Under the pieces are notes generated by a model. That model ran no database searches and was not told the origin of the DNA. It worked only from the letters and a program-made list of their open reading frames with translations. Shown piece by piece: positions 1 through 6,395 of a stretch of DNA of 20,852 nt; within the stretch, counting starts at the first letter, position 1, and each line of letters opens with the position of its first letter. Source of the stretch: a virus. Both the position numbers and the translations under genes were made by a program. The DNA lies in the IMG/VR virus record IMGVR_UViG_3300043398_000128, positions 1 to 20,852 of that record; one strand, 5' to 3'.

Positions 1-99
1 CGTGGTTTCGTGTGGTGTGCCTGGGAAGTAAGTGGCAAGCCCGTCAAACCCGCCTCTGCCGTCTTGCTCCCAGTCCCAGTGCCAGAGGGTTTTAGTCAT
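1..99 (-). CDS. Partial phage gene, unknown function (3' end outside window)
   Basis: An ATG at 97-99 opens a frame of 33 codons that runs without a stop to the window edge, so only the N-terminus is visible. The start lies one base beyond the stop of the upstream 53-residue gene and follows a purine-rich GGGGGAA stretch at good spacing, encoded in the end of that gene. The visible part is rich in Trp, Asp and Gly (MTKTLWHWDWEQDG at the start). I do not recognise the family. It is the last visible member of the leftward chain of small genes. Confidence 0.6.
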   Translation of the reverse strand, partial: MTKTLWHWDWEQDGRGGFDGLATYFPGTPHETT

Positions 100-100
100 T

Positions 101-262
101 TCATTCCCCCAGCACTTCGCGCAGTGCTTCAACGGCTTTGTGCCAGCGGCAGGCCCCCAATTCCTCCAACGCCAACTGCATCACCTCGCGCTGTTCGATA
201 ATCTGCATGTTTGCTTGGTCGAGTGCCGCTTGCAGGGCTTGGATTCTGAGTTCGTCGGTCAT
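101..262 (-). CDS. Small hypothetical phage protein, 53 aa
   Basis: A 53-codon frame starts at ATG 260-262 and ends at TGA 101-103. Its start overlaps the stop of the upstream gene as ATGA (259-262), and an AAGGGA ribosome site lies 6 bases before the start. The product is predicted to be one or two helices rich in Leu, Gln, Ala and Glu, with heptad-like spacing that could form a short coiled coil. It carries no signal peptide or membrane segment. The overlap and ribosome site make it convincing despite its length. The function is unknown. Confidence 0.7.
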   Translation of the reverse strand: MTDELRIQALQAALDQANMQIIEQREVMQLALEELGACRWHKAVEALREVLGE

Positions 263-555
263 TTCATTCCCTTCCCAATTTCAGCAGAAGCAAGGACGAT
301 GGCGCGGCGGGTGGCGGCGTATAAGTCGCCACATCGTGCTAAATCTTCATTCACCGTCCCTTTTTCGTCGCACACACAAACCTCATTGGGCCAGTGGTAC
401 ACCGTTAAATTCAACATCACCGCCAGCCGAAGCGCGTCGCCGTCGTCTTCAAGTGGGTTCCAAGGGCAACGGGCATCTTGAGTACCAAGATAGTTGTATT
501 TGATCGTTACACCAGCCGCCTTCGCAGCCAGTTCAAGTAGTTCGCGGTCGTTCAT
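259..555 (-). CDS. Conserved-looking phage hypothetical protein, 98 aa
   Basis: I chose ATG 553-555 because it overlaps the stop of the preceding gene as ATGA; the longer frame upstream to 663 would run through that gene. The product begins MNDRELLELAAKAAG and contains a WNPLEDDGDALRLAV block around residues 31-45. From memory this block recurs in small phage proteins of proteobacterial phages that have no assigned function. It is soluble, with mixed alpha/beta character. The ribosome site before it is weak (GAAGAA), so translation probably depends on coupling to the upstream gene. Confidence 0.78.
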   Translation of the reverse strand: MNDRELLELAAKAAGVTIKYNYLGTQDARCPWNPLEDDGDALRLAVMLNLTVYHWPNEVCVCDEKGTVNEDLARCGDLYAATRRAIVLASAEIGKGMK

Positions 556-740
556 TTCTTCGGACTTTCTGCGGGCAGGCCGCACAGTTCGTAGAGTTCG
601 GCGGCTGCAAGTTGGGTGTGATAGCGGCCTTTGGCGGCGTGGAGTTTTTGGACAGCCAACCACATAGTTCTGTAAACAGTCTTGTAGTTCTCAAGCTCGA
701 CGATCAGCTCGTCTTGATCGGCTTGTGTGACTGCGCTCAT
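552..740 (-). CDS. Small hypothetical phage protein, 62 aa
   Basis: A 62-codon frame starts at ATG 738-740, which overlaps the upstream stop as ATGA. An AAGGAG site lies about 8 bases upstream. The sequence is largely helical (DELIVELENYKTVYRTMW in the first third) with a basic middle, and no membrane segment. It is sandwiched by ATGA overlaps on both sides within the leftward polycistron. I do not recognise the family. Confidence 0.72.
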   Translation of the reverse strand: MSAVTQADQDELIVELENYKTVYRTMWLAVQKLHAAKGRYHTQLAAAELYELCGLPAESPKK

Positions 741-1042
741 GCTTGCTCCTTAAAATCATCCCGCTCCACAGTGCAGTCCCCATCAGGCTTCACGCCGAGA
801 GCTTCGAGTGCGTTCGCTACCAGGGTCGCTGTTTCTATGCCCACCTCTAGGCTTAGGTTGTCCTTGGGTATCCGTATGCGCAGAACCCTGCCATTGGTGG
901 CTGCCCGACCAGCGCCACCAAGCGACACGACCTTGCACTTGTCGAACGATTCTGAGACGGGAGCGGGCTCAACTTTGTCTCGCTTGTTCTTCGCGTCTCG
1001 TATGCCCAACATGATGAGGATGTAGGCGATGGCTTCAATCAT
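737..1042 (-). CDS. Hypothetical phage protein with hydrophobic N-terminus, 101 aa
   Basis: ATG 1040-1042 overlaps the upstream stop as ATGA and is preceded by a GGGAG ribosome site. The first 14 residues (MIEAIAYILIMLGI) are hydrophobic and could be a short membrane anchor. They are followed by a charged linker and an alpha/beta body that ends in a helix and an acidic tail. The last codons before the stop (GAGCAAGCATGA) match the end of the preceding gene, so the ribosome-site and overlap cassette is repeated. The function is unknown. Confidence 0.72.
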   Translation of the reverse strand: MIEAIAYILIMLGIRDAKNKRDKVEPAPVSESFDKCKVVSLGGAGRAATNGRVLRIRIPKDNLSLEVGIETATLVANALEALGVKPDGDCTVERDDFKEQA

Positions 1043-1260
1043 GCTTGCTCCCTTGCCTTCAGCATGGCGTCGGCAAATCCGTAGGCGTTATTTGCAAACG
1101 ACTCAAACTCACCATGTACGTTTTGGTCGGCAAGCAGGCCTTGCAAGGCCTGGGCGGCAAAATAGTCACGCACGGTGATGCCGAAGTAATCTTTTACTGG
1201 ATAGCCGTCACCATTGCGTTCTTCATAGGGAAACGCCGGACCGCCGTTGTTGTTGCTCAT
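1039..1260 (-). CDS. Small phage protein with GGPAFP and RDYFAAQAL motifs, 73 aa
   Basis: ATG 1258-1260 was chosen over the longer frame to 1365 because it overlaps the upstream stop as ATGA and follows a GGGGGTGG purine run. The product has a GGPAFPYEE start, then a GITVRDYFAAQALQGLL helix around residues 27-43, then a C-terminal helix (AYGFADAMLKARE). This layout is familiar from many short phage and prophage hypothetical proteins ('GG.AFP...G.T.RDYFAA.A...') of unassigned function. That recognition is from memory. No membrane segment is seen. Confidence 0.8.
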   Translation of the reverse strand: MSNNNGGPAFPYEERNGDGYPVKDYFGITVRDYFAAQALQGLLADQNVHGEFESFANNAYGFADAMLKAREQA

Positions 1261-1409
1261 AACCACCCCCAAGCCGTCACGATGATGATGGAGAACGCCA
1301 GTGCAACCACGCCCAGGGCAAGTGCGACTTCGGGCCAGATAGGGGGCTCGTCGGGGTCGTCCCAAAATTGGCCTGGGATTTCAATTTCGTCGTGGTTGTC
1401 GCGGTTCAT
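1257..1409 (-). CDS. Small single-pass membrane protein, 50 aa
   Basis: A 50-codon frame starts at ATG 1407-1409, overlapping the stop of the primase-helicase gene as ATGA. The first 28 residues are strongly acidic and soluble. Residues 30-48 form one hydrophobic segment (VALALGVVALAFSIIIVTA) that ends almost at the C-terminus, as in a tail-anchored protein. The ribosome site is weak (AGAAAG), which fits coupled translation behind the primase. It might be a small inner-membrane effector, but nothing in the sequence tells what it does. Confidence 0.65.
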   Translation of the reverse strand: MNRDNHDEIEIPGQFWDDPDEPPIWPEVALALGVVALAFSIIIVTAWGWL

Positions 1410-3835
1410 ACAGTCGCTGCTTTCTTGGTGGGTTTCTTTGTTGCGGTCGCTGCGGTGCTTTGTTTGGCAGCAGGCGCAGGGGCAAAGTGCATGCTGGTGT
1501 ACGCAGAGAACTGGTTGACGTCTTTCCATGTGACCTTGATGCCGCGTACGCTTTTGCTGCCCACCCACACAACGTCCAGATGGATACGGTGGTGTTTGAG
1601 CAGGGCAGTGAACTTGTTAGGTGACTGGGGCACGCCACCGATGGTGAAGTCGAACAATGTGCGTAGTTCTTCGCGGGTGATGTTGCATTGACCGTTAGGT
1701 GCAGTGCGCAGCATCAGGGCTTTGAGCAGCTCGGTGTAGTCCGTCACCTTGTTCATCTGCAGTGTGTTGCGTTCGTGCGACTTGTCTGTGGGCAGTTGTT
1801 CCAGGAAGAACTCGAATGAGCCTTCGAGCAGCGCGCTGCCTACGGTGTCGATAGAGGACTCGCTGATCGAGATCATCGTGTCACGGTCGTCGCTGTGGAT
1901 CACTTGGCCAGCCTTGTCGAAGTCGACAGGCATGTTGGCCAGGTAGTCGTAGAACGTCTGCAGCTCTTTGTCGATCAAGGCCAGTTCGGCGTCGGTAATG
2001 ATCAGCTTGTTGGGCTGGTACTTGCCGACGTTGAAGCGACGGTCTTCTTTGTCGATAGAGATGGGATCACTCATGTTGGACATGAAGATCCAGTTGGTGT
2101 GGTTGCGTACCTCTGTCGCGTTGGCGTACATGGCACGGATGGCGACTGTGGACTCTGTGATGAAGTTCTTGAGCTTGGCCATGACGCCACGCTCGTTCTG
2201 CAGTGCTTTGGTTTGCACCTCGTCAACAAACACCAGGAAGCTGCCTTCCATGAAGTGGTTGTATTTCTCGTTGAGCTCCTCCATGCGGCGTGTAGCGGTG
2301 TGAGCGCCGAACAACGGTCGCAGGATTTTGCTGGTGAGGATGCCTTTGCCGGTGCCGTGTGTGCCGTGCAGCACCCATGCGGTGCGAGTGCGGTCACGGG
2401 TTTGAACTACGGCGCCGAGCCAGTTGATGAAGTGCACCAAGATGTCCGGGTCGTTGCCTAAAGCGTTGTCAATGACTTTGAAGATGGTCTTTGGTACGGC
2501 CTTGGGCATCTTGGTGCCGACATTCAACATGTACTGCGTGGGCTGGAACTTGTTGACGATGCGGTTGCTGGGGTCAACGCGCACGGTGTCGTTGGGATCA
2601 AAGGTCAGATCCCACTCAGGGACGAAATCACCCATGGGTACGCCATATTGCTTGGCAAAGTGGCGCAGCTGTGTTTCGTTCTTGGCAGGGACGATGTCGA
2701 GTACGTCGCTGTTCTGGTCATAGGTTCCGCGCCAGTAGACGCCGGTTTGACGATCGCAGAAAGCGAGATACAACAGGCCGCTGGAGCTCGTTCGTGTGGA
2801 TGAACCACTCCCTGTTAGTTGTTGCCAGTAATCGGGCAGCAGTTCCTTGGTCAGGTAGGACGGCTCGCCCTTGAAGTTGTGGATGTAGTCCGGGTTGTCT
2901 TCCGGGTGGTAGTAGGCCCATGAGTCTCCGCCATTGAGATTGAAGTAGACAAAGCCACGCTCGACTTTGACATCGGTAACGATGCACTCGTCTGGTTTGA
3001 GCATGACCTCAGTTGAACCGACCATCTTGGTCAGGTGCTTGCGTTTGGGTAAACCGGTTTCTTCGCGCAGCTCATCGACACGCTTGTTGGTGAGCTCTTT
3101 GTTTTTGGTGGTGGTGTTGACTATGCCGTTGAGGCTGAGTTTGTTTGTGAGTTTTTTGACCAGCTGAATACGGGGCTGTTTGCCCATCGGGTCTTTGAGT
3201 CCTTTCAGGGTGGGTGGTGCGATGTAGATGAGCTTGTCGTTCTGACAGGCGCTGATGTCCAGAGGCCACGAGATGGAGTTGCCTGTCTTGGTCAGTCCCA
3301 TGCTGCCGCGAAGAATTGGAACCTCGTGGTTTTTCTGAATCAACCACTGCTTGAGCAACGGTGCTGCGTAGGGCTTGTCGAGCAGCATGAAGATGTGAGC
3401 GCGGATCTTCTTGTCGCTGATCCCATAAGACGCAGACCATTGAATGATGTAGCTGATGTCTTGCAGGCCGAGTTCTTGCAAGAACAGATCAATGGTCAGA
3501 GGCAGTTGTTGTGTGGCACCTGACGGAGCCAGCATATCGATCGTGTCAGGCAGACCGTCGAGGTCAAGCACGATCCATTCGGTCACTGCGTTGGTGTCGG
3601 TGCTGCCTGCACGTGACTCGCGCACAAGCGGACGAGCGATGCTGCCCTTGAGCAAACAGTGGCCTTGTGCTGCATGCTGTTTGATCAGTGATTCAAACTG
3701 CTGCAGTGACGTGCACTGCTCAGCAATTGATGTGAACTCCCACGTCATGGGGTAGGGTGTCTTCACCACACCAGAAGATGTCTTGGTGTACGACTTGGTC
3801 AGTTGCTCAGGTGCCTGCAGAAATTCAAGTTGCAT
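1406..3835 (-). CDS. Primase-helicase: AEP/PrimPol-like N-terminus plus D5/SF3-type helicase
   Basis: This 809-residue protein probably primes and unwinds the phage DNA at the replication fork. The C-terminal part has an SF3/D5-type ATPase core: Walker A GTHGTGKG (about residues 491-498), Walker B FLVFVDE (533-539), a sensor-like SNMSDP (586-591) and an EDRRF arginine-finger motif (597-601). The N-terminal part shows a DLDG acidic pair (91-94), an RAHIF motif (145-149) and a later WPLD. These resemble the catalytic motifs of archaeo-eukaryotic primases, as in NrS-1-like phage primase-polymerases, but that assignment is weaker. A TTG at 3850 would add five residues. I prefer ATG 3835 because GAAAG lies 8 bases upstream. 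The gene is first in its polycistron and follows the AT-rich putative origin. Confidence 0.9.
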   Translation of the reverse strand: MQLEFLQAPEQLTKSYTKTSSGVVKTPYPMTWEFTSIAEQCTSLQQFESLIKQHAAQGHCLLKGSIARPLVRESRAGSTDTNAVTEWIVLDLDGLPDTIDMLAPSGATQQLPLTIDLFLQELGLQDISYIIQWSASYGISDKKIRAHIFMLLDKPYAAPLLKQWLIQKNHEVPILRGSMGLTKTGNSISWPLDISACQNDKLIYIAPPTLKGLKDPMGKQPRIQLVKKLTNKLSLNGIVNTTTKNKELTNKRVDELREETGLPKRKHLTKMVGSTEVMLKPDECIVTDVKVERGFVYFNLNGGDSWAYYHPEDNPDYIHNFKGEPSYLTKELLPDYWQQLTGSGSSTRTSSSGLLYLAFCDRQTGVYWRGTYDQNSDVLDIVPAKNETQLRHFAKQYGVPMGDFVPEWDLTFDPNDTVRVDPSNRIVNKFQPTQYMLNVGTKMPKAVPKTIFKVIDNALGNDPDILVHFINWLGAVVQTRDRTRTAWVLHGTHGTGKGILTSKILRPLFGAHTATRRMEELNEKYNHFMEGSFLVFVDEVQTKALQNERGVMAKLKNFITESTVAIRAMYANATEVRNHTNWIFMSNMSDPISIDKEDRRFNVGKYQPNKLIITDAELALIDKELQTFYDYLANMPVDFDKAGQVIHSDDRDTMISISESSIDTVGSALLEGSFEFFLEQLPTDKSHERNTLQMNKVTDYTELLKALMLRTAPNGQCNITREELRTLFDFTIGGVPQSPNKFTALLKHHRIHLDVVWVGSKSVRGIKVTWKDVNQFSAYTSMHFAPAPAAKQSTAATATKKPTKKAATV

Positions 3836-4061
3836 GTCAGTGTCTTTCAAAGATGAACGAGGTCACAGGGTGCGTATCCTACCTCTATTTACTTATTTTC
3901 TTCTCTTTTTATACCTTACATTCTTACATTCTTACAGTAATAAAGTTTAAATTGAAATAAAAGAAGAGAAGAAGTAATAAGTATAGTAGTTGTATAAAGA
4001 GAAGTTAGAAGTCCGGTAAGGACGTAAGTTCGACAGGTCTCCCATAAGGTCGTCAAACGAT
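3836..4061. other. AT-rich intergenic region: candidate replication origin and leftward promoter
   Basis: This gene-free stretch is sharply richer in A and T than its surroundings, especially 3886-4010. It holds 8-bp direct repeats (CTTACATT at 3915-3922 and 3923-3930, and a partial copy at 3931-3936) flanked by a long imperfect inverted repeat (3891-3912 and 3957-3982). On the - strand there are two -10-like hexamers: TATACT at 3980-3985 and TATAAA at 3908-3913, neither with a good -35. The upstream operon appears to end at 4062-4099, so the primase gene needs a promoter here. Origin function is inferred from AT-richness, iteron-like repeats and the adjacent primase-helicase. Confidence 0.45.
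3891..3982. repeat. Imperfect inverted repeat flanking short direct repeats
   Basis: The left arm, 3891-3912 (ACTTATTTTCTTCTCTTTTT then AT), pairs with the right arm, 3957-3982, over about 22 bp with two small bulges. The 44 bases between them contain the CTTACATT repeats at 3915-3936. The arms are polypyrimidine on one strand and polypurine on the other. This would make a cruciform or an AT-rich unwinding element. Confidence 0.6.
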
Positions 4062-4099
4062 AAAAGATGTGCGCACGCAGGCCGTAGCCCACGTGCGCA
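4062..4099 (-). terminator. Likely intrinsic terminator after the 302-aa gene
   Basis: TGCGCACG (4070-4077) and CGTGCGCA (4092-4099) form a perfect 8-bp stem. The loop itself can add a GGC/GCC pairing across a CA/CA internal loop. Read leftward, the stem is followed by ACATCTTTTATC, giving a short T tract. It lies 8 bases past the stop of the leftward gene at 4108, the expected place for a terminator. Confidence 0.6.
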
Positions 4100-4107
4100 T
4101 CACTACA

Positions 4108-5016
4108 TCACATCAACGCAGTCGCTGCGTCACGGACACGCAACGCTGTGACGAACTTCGGTGCGCCACACACGTTGCGCAAATCTTTGACGGTCTTCAT
4201 CACCGACATCAGTATGCGGTCGTACTCGCTGTCTGTCATGTTGCGTTCGCTGGCAGCGTATTCATCTGCACGCTCCGCTGCTTTGATCGCGTTGTCGATC
4301 AGCATGCGCTGCGCATCCAGAGGCAGTGCGTAGAACGCTTTGTCTCGCGACGCAGCAGACTCGTCGTCGTTGCGCAGTGCCAGCTGGAACATGGCGAAGA
4401 CAGCACCTGCGGATTGCTTCATGTTTTCAGCGATGCGCCCGAGCTGCGACTTCTGGCGATCCATCTTGCGTTCGAGCAATGCTTCAGCTTGGTCGGCCAT
4501 GCCGTAGGCTTCAGCTGTACGCACCGCACTCATGCGCAAGCGACGTTGTGTGTCCGCGCTGACCTTCATGGACTGCTCTTTGAAGAACGCAGATTCGAGT
4601 GTGGGCCATTCGTATGTTGCTGGTACGCCGCGTCGCAGCACTGACATGTGCGTCATGGACGTGAGATCAGCAGCGAGGTCATGCCATTGATCACGTTGTG
4701 CATTGAGTGCACGCAGCTTCTCAACGCTGCCGTCGATGCACGTGCCAGCTTCGATGAACGACTGCTCGGCGAACTCTGCTTCTGCCAGCGCAGTGGTGAG
4801 TTCAGCGTAGCCATCCACACCTTGCTGGTACAGCAGTTCACGCACGGTCTTGAAGATGGTGCGAGCTTCGGAGACGATCATGGTGTCGATGCGCCATGCT
4901 GTGGATTGAGCTACTTGTGCAGCGACATAGGCTTCCACGATGTCATGTGTGTAGTCGAGCAGGTCGAAGTATTCGTTGGTGGTGGTAGCGAGTGTGGTGT
5001 TGATGGTCTTGCTCAT
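4108..5016 (-). CDS. Unknown phage protein, 302 aa, mostly helical
   Basis: I chose ATG 5014-5016 because AAGGAA lies 7-8 bases upstream; the frame extension to 5133 has no support and overlaps the upstream gene. The product is rich in Ala, Glu, Arg and Met and is predicted almost wholly helical, with no membrane segment, signal peptide, Walker motif or zinc-binding cluster. The C-terminal third (LRNVCGAPKFVTALRVRDA) ends in a basic helix. I do not recognise the family. It is the largest gene of its block and lies directly before the putative origin and primase, so a role in replication, recombination or host takeover is possible but unproven. A terminator-like hairpin follows its stop. Confidence 0.85.
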   Translation of the reverse strand: MSKTINTTLATTTNEYFDLLDYTHDIVEAYVAAQVAQSTAWRIDTMIVSEARTIFKTVRELLYQQGVDGYAELTTALAEAEFAEQSFIEAGTCIDGSVEKLRALNAQRDQWHDLAADLTSMTHMSVLRRGVPATYEWPTLESAFFKEQSMKVSADTQRRLRMSAVRTAEAYGMADQAEALLERKMDRQKSQLGRIAENMKQSAGAVFAMFQLALRNDDESAASRDKAFYALPLDAQRMLIDNAIKAAERADEYAASERNMTDSEYDRILMSVMKTVKDLRNVCGAPKFVTALRVRDAATALM

Positions 5017-5055
5017 TTCAATTTCCTTGGTTGATTGAAGCCGGGATGACTTCGT

Positions 5056-5077
5056 ACTGGGCTGCACGCAACCCAGT
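5056..5077 (-). other. Hairpin in the leader of the 302-aa gene
   Basis: ACTGGG (5056-5061) and CCCAGT (5072-5077) pair. The stem continues for up to three base pairs past one mismatch, leaving a short loop. No T tract follows, so it is not a standard terminator. It lies in the 70-base gap between the stop at 5087 and the start at 5016 and might protect or punctuate the message. Confidence 0.35.
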
Positions 5078-5086
5078 CCGCTGGCA

Positions 5087-5272
5087 TCACACTCCGATGT
5101 CGGTGACACGGTCGAGCAACAAGCGCTCGGCACTGTCTACGTCGCAGCCGAGGAAGTCGGCCAGCAACTCGGACTTGGCACGCAGCACTGCTTCCGGTGT
5201 GCTGGCAAAGTCGAGGTCGTCGTCTACTTCGCCGAACTCGATGTAGATGTAGCTGGGTTGACGATTGATCAT
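5087..5272 (-). CDS. Small acidic hypothetical protein, 61 aa
   Basis: ATG 5270-5272 overlaps the stop of the 32-residue membrane gene as ATGA, with GGAG 8 bases upstream. The product has a short beta-like start (PSYIYIEFGEV), an acidic patch (VDDDLDF) and a C-terminal helix pair with many Leu and Asp. No membrane segment is present. Longer frames through this region are in conflict with the upstream coupled gene. The function is unknown. Confidence 0.72.
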   Translation of the reverse strand: MINRQPSYIYIEFGEVDDDLDFASTPEAVLRAKSELLADFLGCDVDSAERLLLDRVTDIGV

Positions 5273-5367
5273 GTTGAAGCTCCAGGAAGATTGCCGCTGA
5301 GGGCGATGACACAAAAAAGAAAGCCTGCGATGAGGCAGGCTGTGAAGACAATGCGATCTGCATTCAT
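5269..5367 (-). CDS. Small single-pass membrane peptide, 32 aa
   Basis: This frame is short but well supported. ATG 5365-5367 overlaps the upstream stop as ATGA, TGA 5269-5271 overlaps the next start as ATGA, and AAGGA lies 6 bases before the start. The product starts MNADRIVF and then has a hydrophobic stretch of about 18 residues (residues 7-24) with two Cys and two Phe, followed by a short polar tail. It looks like a one-pass inner-membrane peptide. A terminator-like hairpin with a T tract (5313-5341) lies wholly inside the coding sequence; its T-rich part encodes the Phe-Leu-Phe run. Function is unknown. Confidence 0.68.
   Translation of the reverse strand: MNADRIVFTACLIAGFLFCVIALSGNLPGAST
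5313..5341 (-). terminator. Terminator-like hairpin inside the 32-aa reading frame
   Basis: AGCCTGC (5322-5328) and GCAGGCT (5335-5341) form a 7-bp GC-rich stem with a 6-base loop. Read leftward, the stem is followed by TTCTTTTTTG (complement of 5312-5321), a textbook intrinsic terminator form. It lies in the middle of the small membrane-peptide gene, so a translating ribosome would be expected to interfere with folding. It may therefore act as an attenuator for the two downstream genes. Confidence 0.5.
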
Positions 5368-5684
5368 TGCAGTTCCTTGACTGAATACTTGATGAGGCCG
5401 ACGTGGTAGTACTGACTGTCAACCACGTAGCCAAACAACTTCATGGCGATCTGCACGGTCACCAAACTACTGATGAACGCCATGACTGCGCTCATGGTTC
5501 CTATCAGCGTTCCCCAATGAATCATGAGGTTTAGTAATAAGAAACCGATGTGTAATAGATTTCGGTAATTAGCCGATCCCAGCACGCGGAGCCGAGTGCG
5601 CGGCTTCAACATGCTGAGCAGAACGAACTCGAACAAGATGTTCATTGCCCCGAAGAGCAATACTGCTTCGATCACGTCACGCAC
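5364..5684 (-). CDS. Multi-pass small membrane protein, 106 aa
   Basis: The product has about three hydrophobic segments: an N-terminal one around residues 4-27, a second around 44-61 and a third near 64-85. It ends in a polar tail, as expected for a small inner-membrane protein. The longest supported start is GTG 5682-5684, overlapping the preceding gene by 8 bases. GTG 5675 (one-base gap) and ATG 5645 are alternatives, the last removing part of the first segment. No family is recognised. A holin-like role is conceivable from the topology, but nothing lytic is visible beside it. It is translationally coupled to the 32-residue membrane peptide through an ATGA overlap. Confidence 0.65.
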   Translation of the reverse strand: MRDVIEAVLLFGAMNILFEFVLLSMLKPRTRLRVLGSANYRNLLHIGFLLLNLMIHWGTLIGTMSAVMAFISSLVTVQIAMKLFGYVVDSQYYHVGLIKYSVKELQ

Positions 5685-5949
5685 CCACGCGGACGCTGCG
5701 TCCTAAGCGCATTGCTGCTTCACGCGCCGCAACGAAGTGCTCGGGCAACTTGTGTGCCGATCGAGCAGCACCTGTAGTACTTGTAGCACCGGCCGCTGTG
5801 GGCCAGTCGCTGCGTGTCACGCCACCGCGCCCGGTGTTGCGTTGTGCCTGAGCGATGCTCAACTTGTTGCGCAGGTCTGCGATCGTCGCGCCCTGCTGCT
5901 GGGCCAATGCGATGAGCTCGGCCTTGGTCATTTTGTTCAGTGTGGTCAT
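5677..5949 (-). CDS. Small basic phage protein with KAELIALAQ N-terminal helix, 90 aa
   Basis: ATG 5947-5949 was chosen because AAGGAG lies 7 bases upstream; the frame to 6006 lacks a site. The first 35 residues (MTTLNKMTKAELIALAQQQ at the start) form a predicted helix pair reminiscent of SAP/HeH-type nucleic acid-binding or coiled-coil segments. A Gly/Thr/Ser-rich linker follows, then a basic C-terminal helix (FVAAREAAMRLGRSVRVG). The net charge is positive, so nucleic acid binding is plausible but only inferred. Confidence 0.7.
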   Translation of the reverse strand: MTTLNKMTKAELIALAQQQGATIADLRNKLSIAQAQRNTGRGGVTRSDWPTAAGATSTTGAARSAHKLPEHFVAAREAAMRLGRSVRVGA

Positions 5950-6019
5950 GATGAACTCCTTTACAGATGAACGATTAACGATGTTTCCCATTTCCCCGCG
6001 CCCCATTCCTTCGAGGCAA

Positions 6020-6045
6020 AGGACAAAGGCGTTAGCCTTTGTCCT
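6020..6045 (-). terminator. Perfect hairpin after the 74-aa gene
   Basis: AGGACAAAGGC (6020-6030) and GCCTTTGTCCT (6035-6045) form a perfect 11-bp stem with a GTTA loop, just past the stop at 6052. Read leftward it is followed only by TTTGCC, so the T tract is weak. It could be a partial terminator or a processing and stability element between the first and second genes of the leftward unit. Confidence 0.5.
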
Positions 6046-6051
6046 GTGTGC

Positions 6052-6276
6052 TTAGGCCTTGGCAGTCTTGAGCTTGCTCTGCACGGTGATGGCGGCAGTG
6101 CGAGACGCTGCTACTTCGAGACGCTGTGCGCGGAGCTCGGCTGCCTTGTCGGTGTAGCCTTGCTTGGCACCTTGTGCGAATGAGGTAGCACCGAGGCGTG
6201 TGCCTTCCCACGCATAGGCACCTGCCTTGCCAGTGATAGAGCCAGCGGTGATGAATGCTTTGGTGATAGCGGACAT
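6052..6276 (-). CDS. Small hypothetical phage protein, 74 aa, first leftward gene
   Basis: ATG 6274-6276 follows AGGAGA at 7 bases spacing, which is why it is preferred over the frame start at 6324. The product is rich in Ala, Gly, Lys and Thr. It has a Gly-containing N-terminal half (ITAGSITGKAGAYAWEGT) and a basic helical C-terminal half. It is the promoter-proximal leftward gene and is followed by an 11-bp hairpin, so it may be highly expressed early. That inference rests only on position and ribosome-site strength. I do not recognise the family. Confidence 0.72.
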   Translation of the reverse strand: MSAITKAFITAGSITGKAGAYAWEGTRLGATSFAQGAKQGYTDKAAELRAQRLEVAASRTAAITVQSKLKTAKA

Positions 6277-6395
6277 GTGTGTTCTCCTGGAACTGAGGTT
6301 TGAATGAATGAGCGAAATGCTCAAACAAACCAGAAGACATGCCGAGCTTGCTCGGCGTAAGGTAAGAACGAGACGGTGTGGCGCAGGGAGAAGGG

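Noticed and set aside
32-481. A 149-codon + strand frame over the leftward small genes
   Set aside because: The - strand frames show ATGA overlaps and ribosome sites at every junction, while this frame has none and is Ser/Arg-rich as expected of a shadow.
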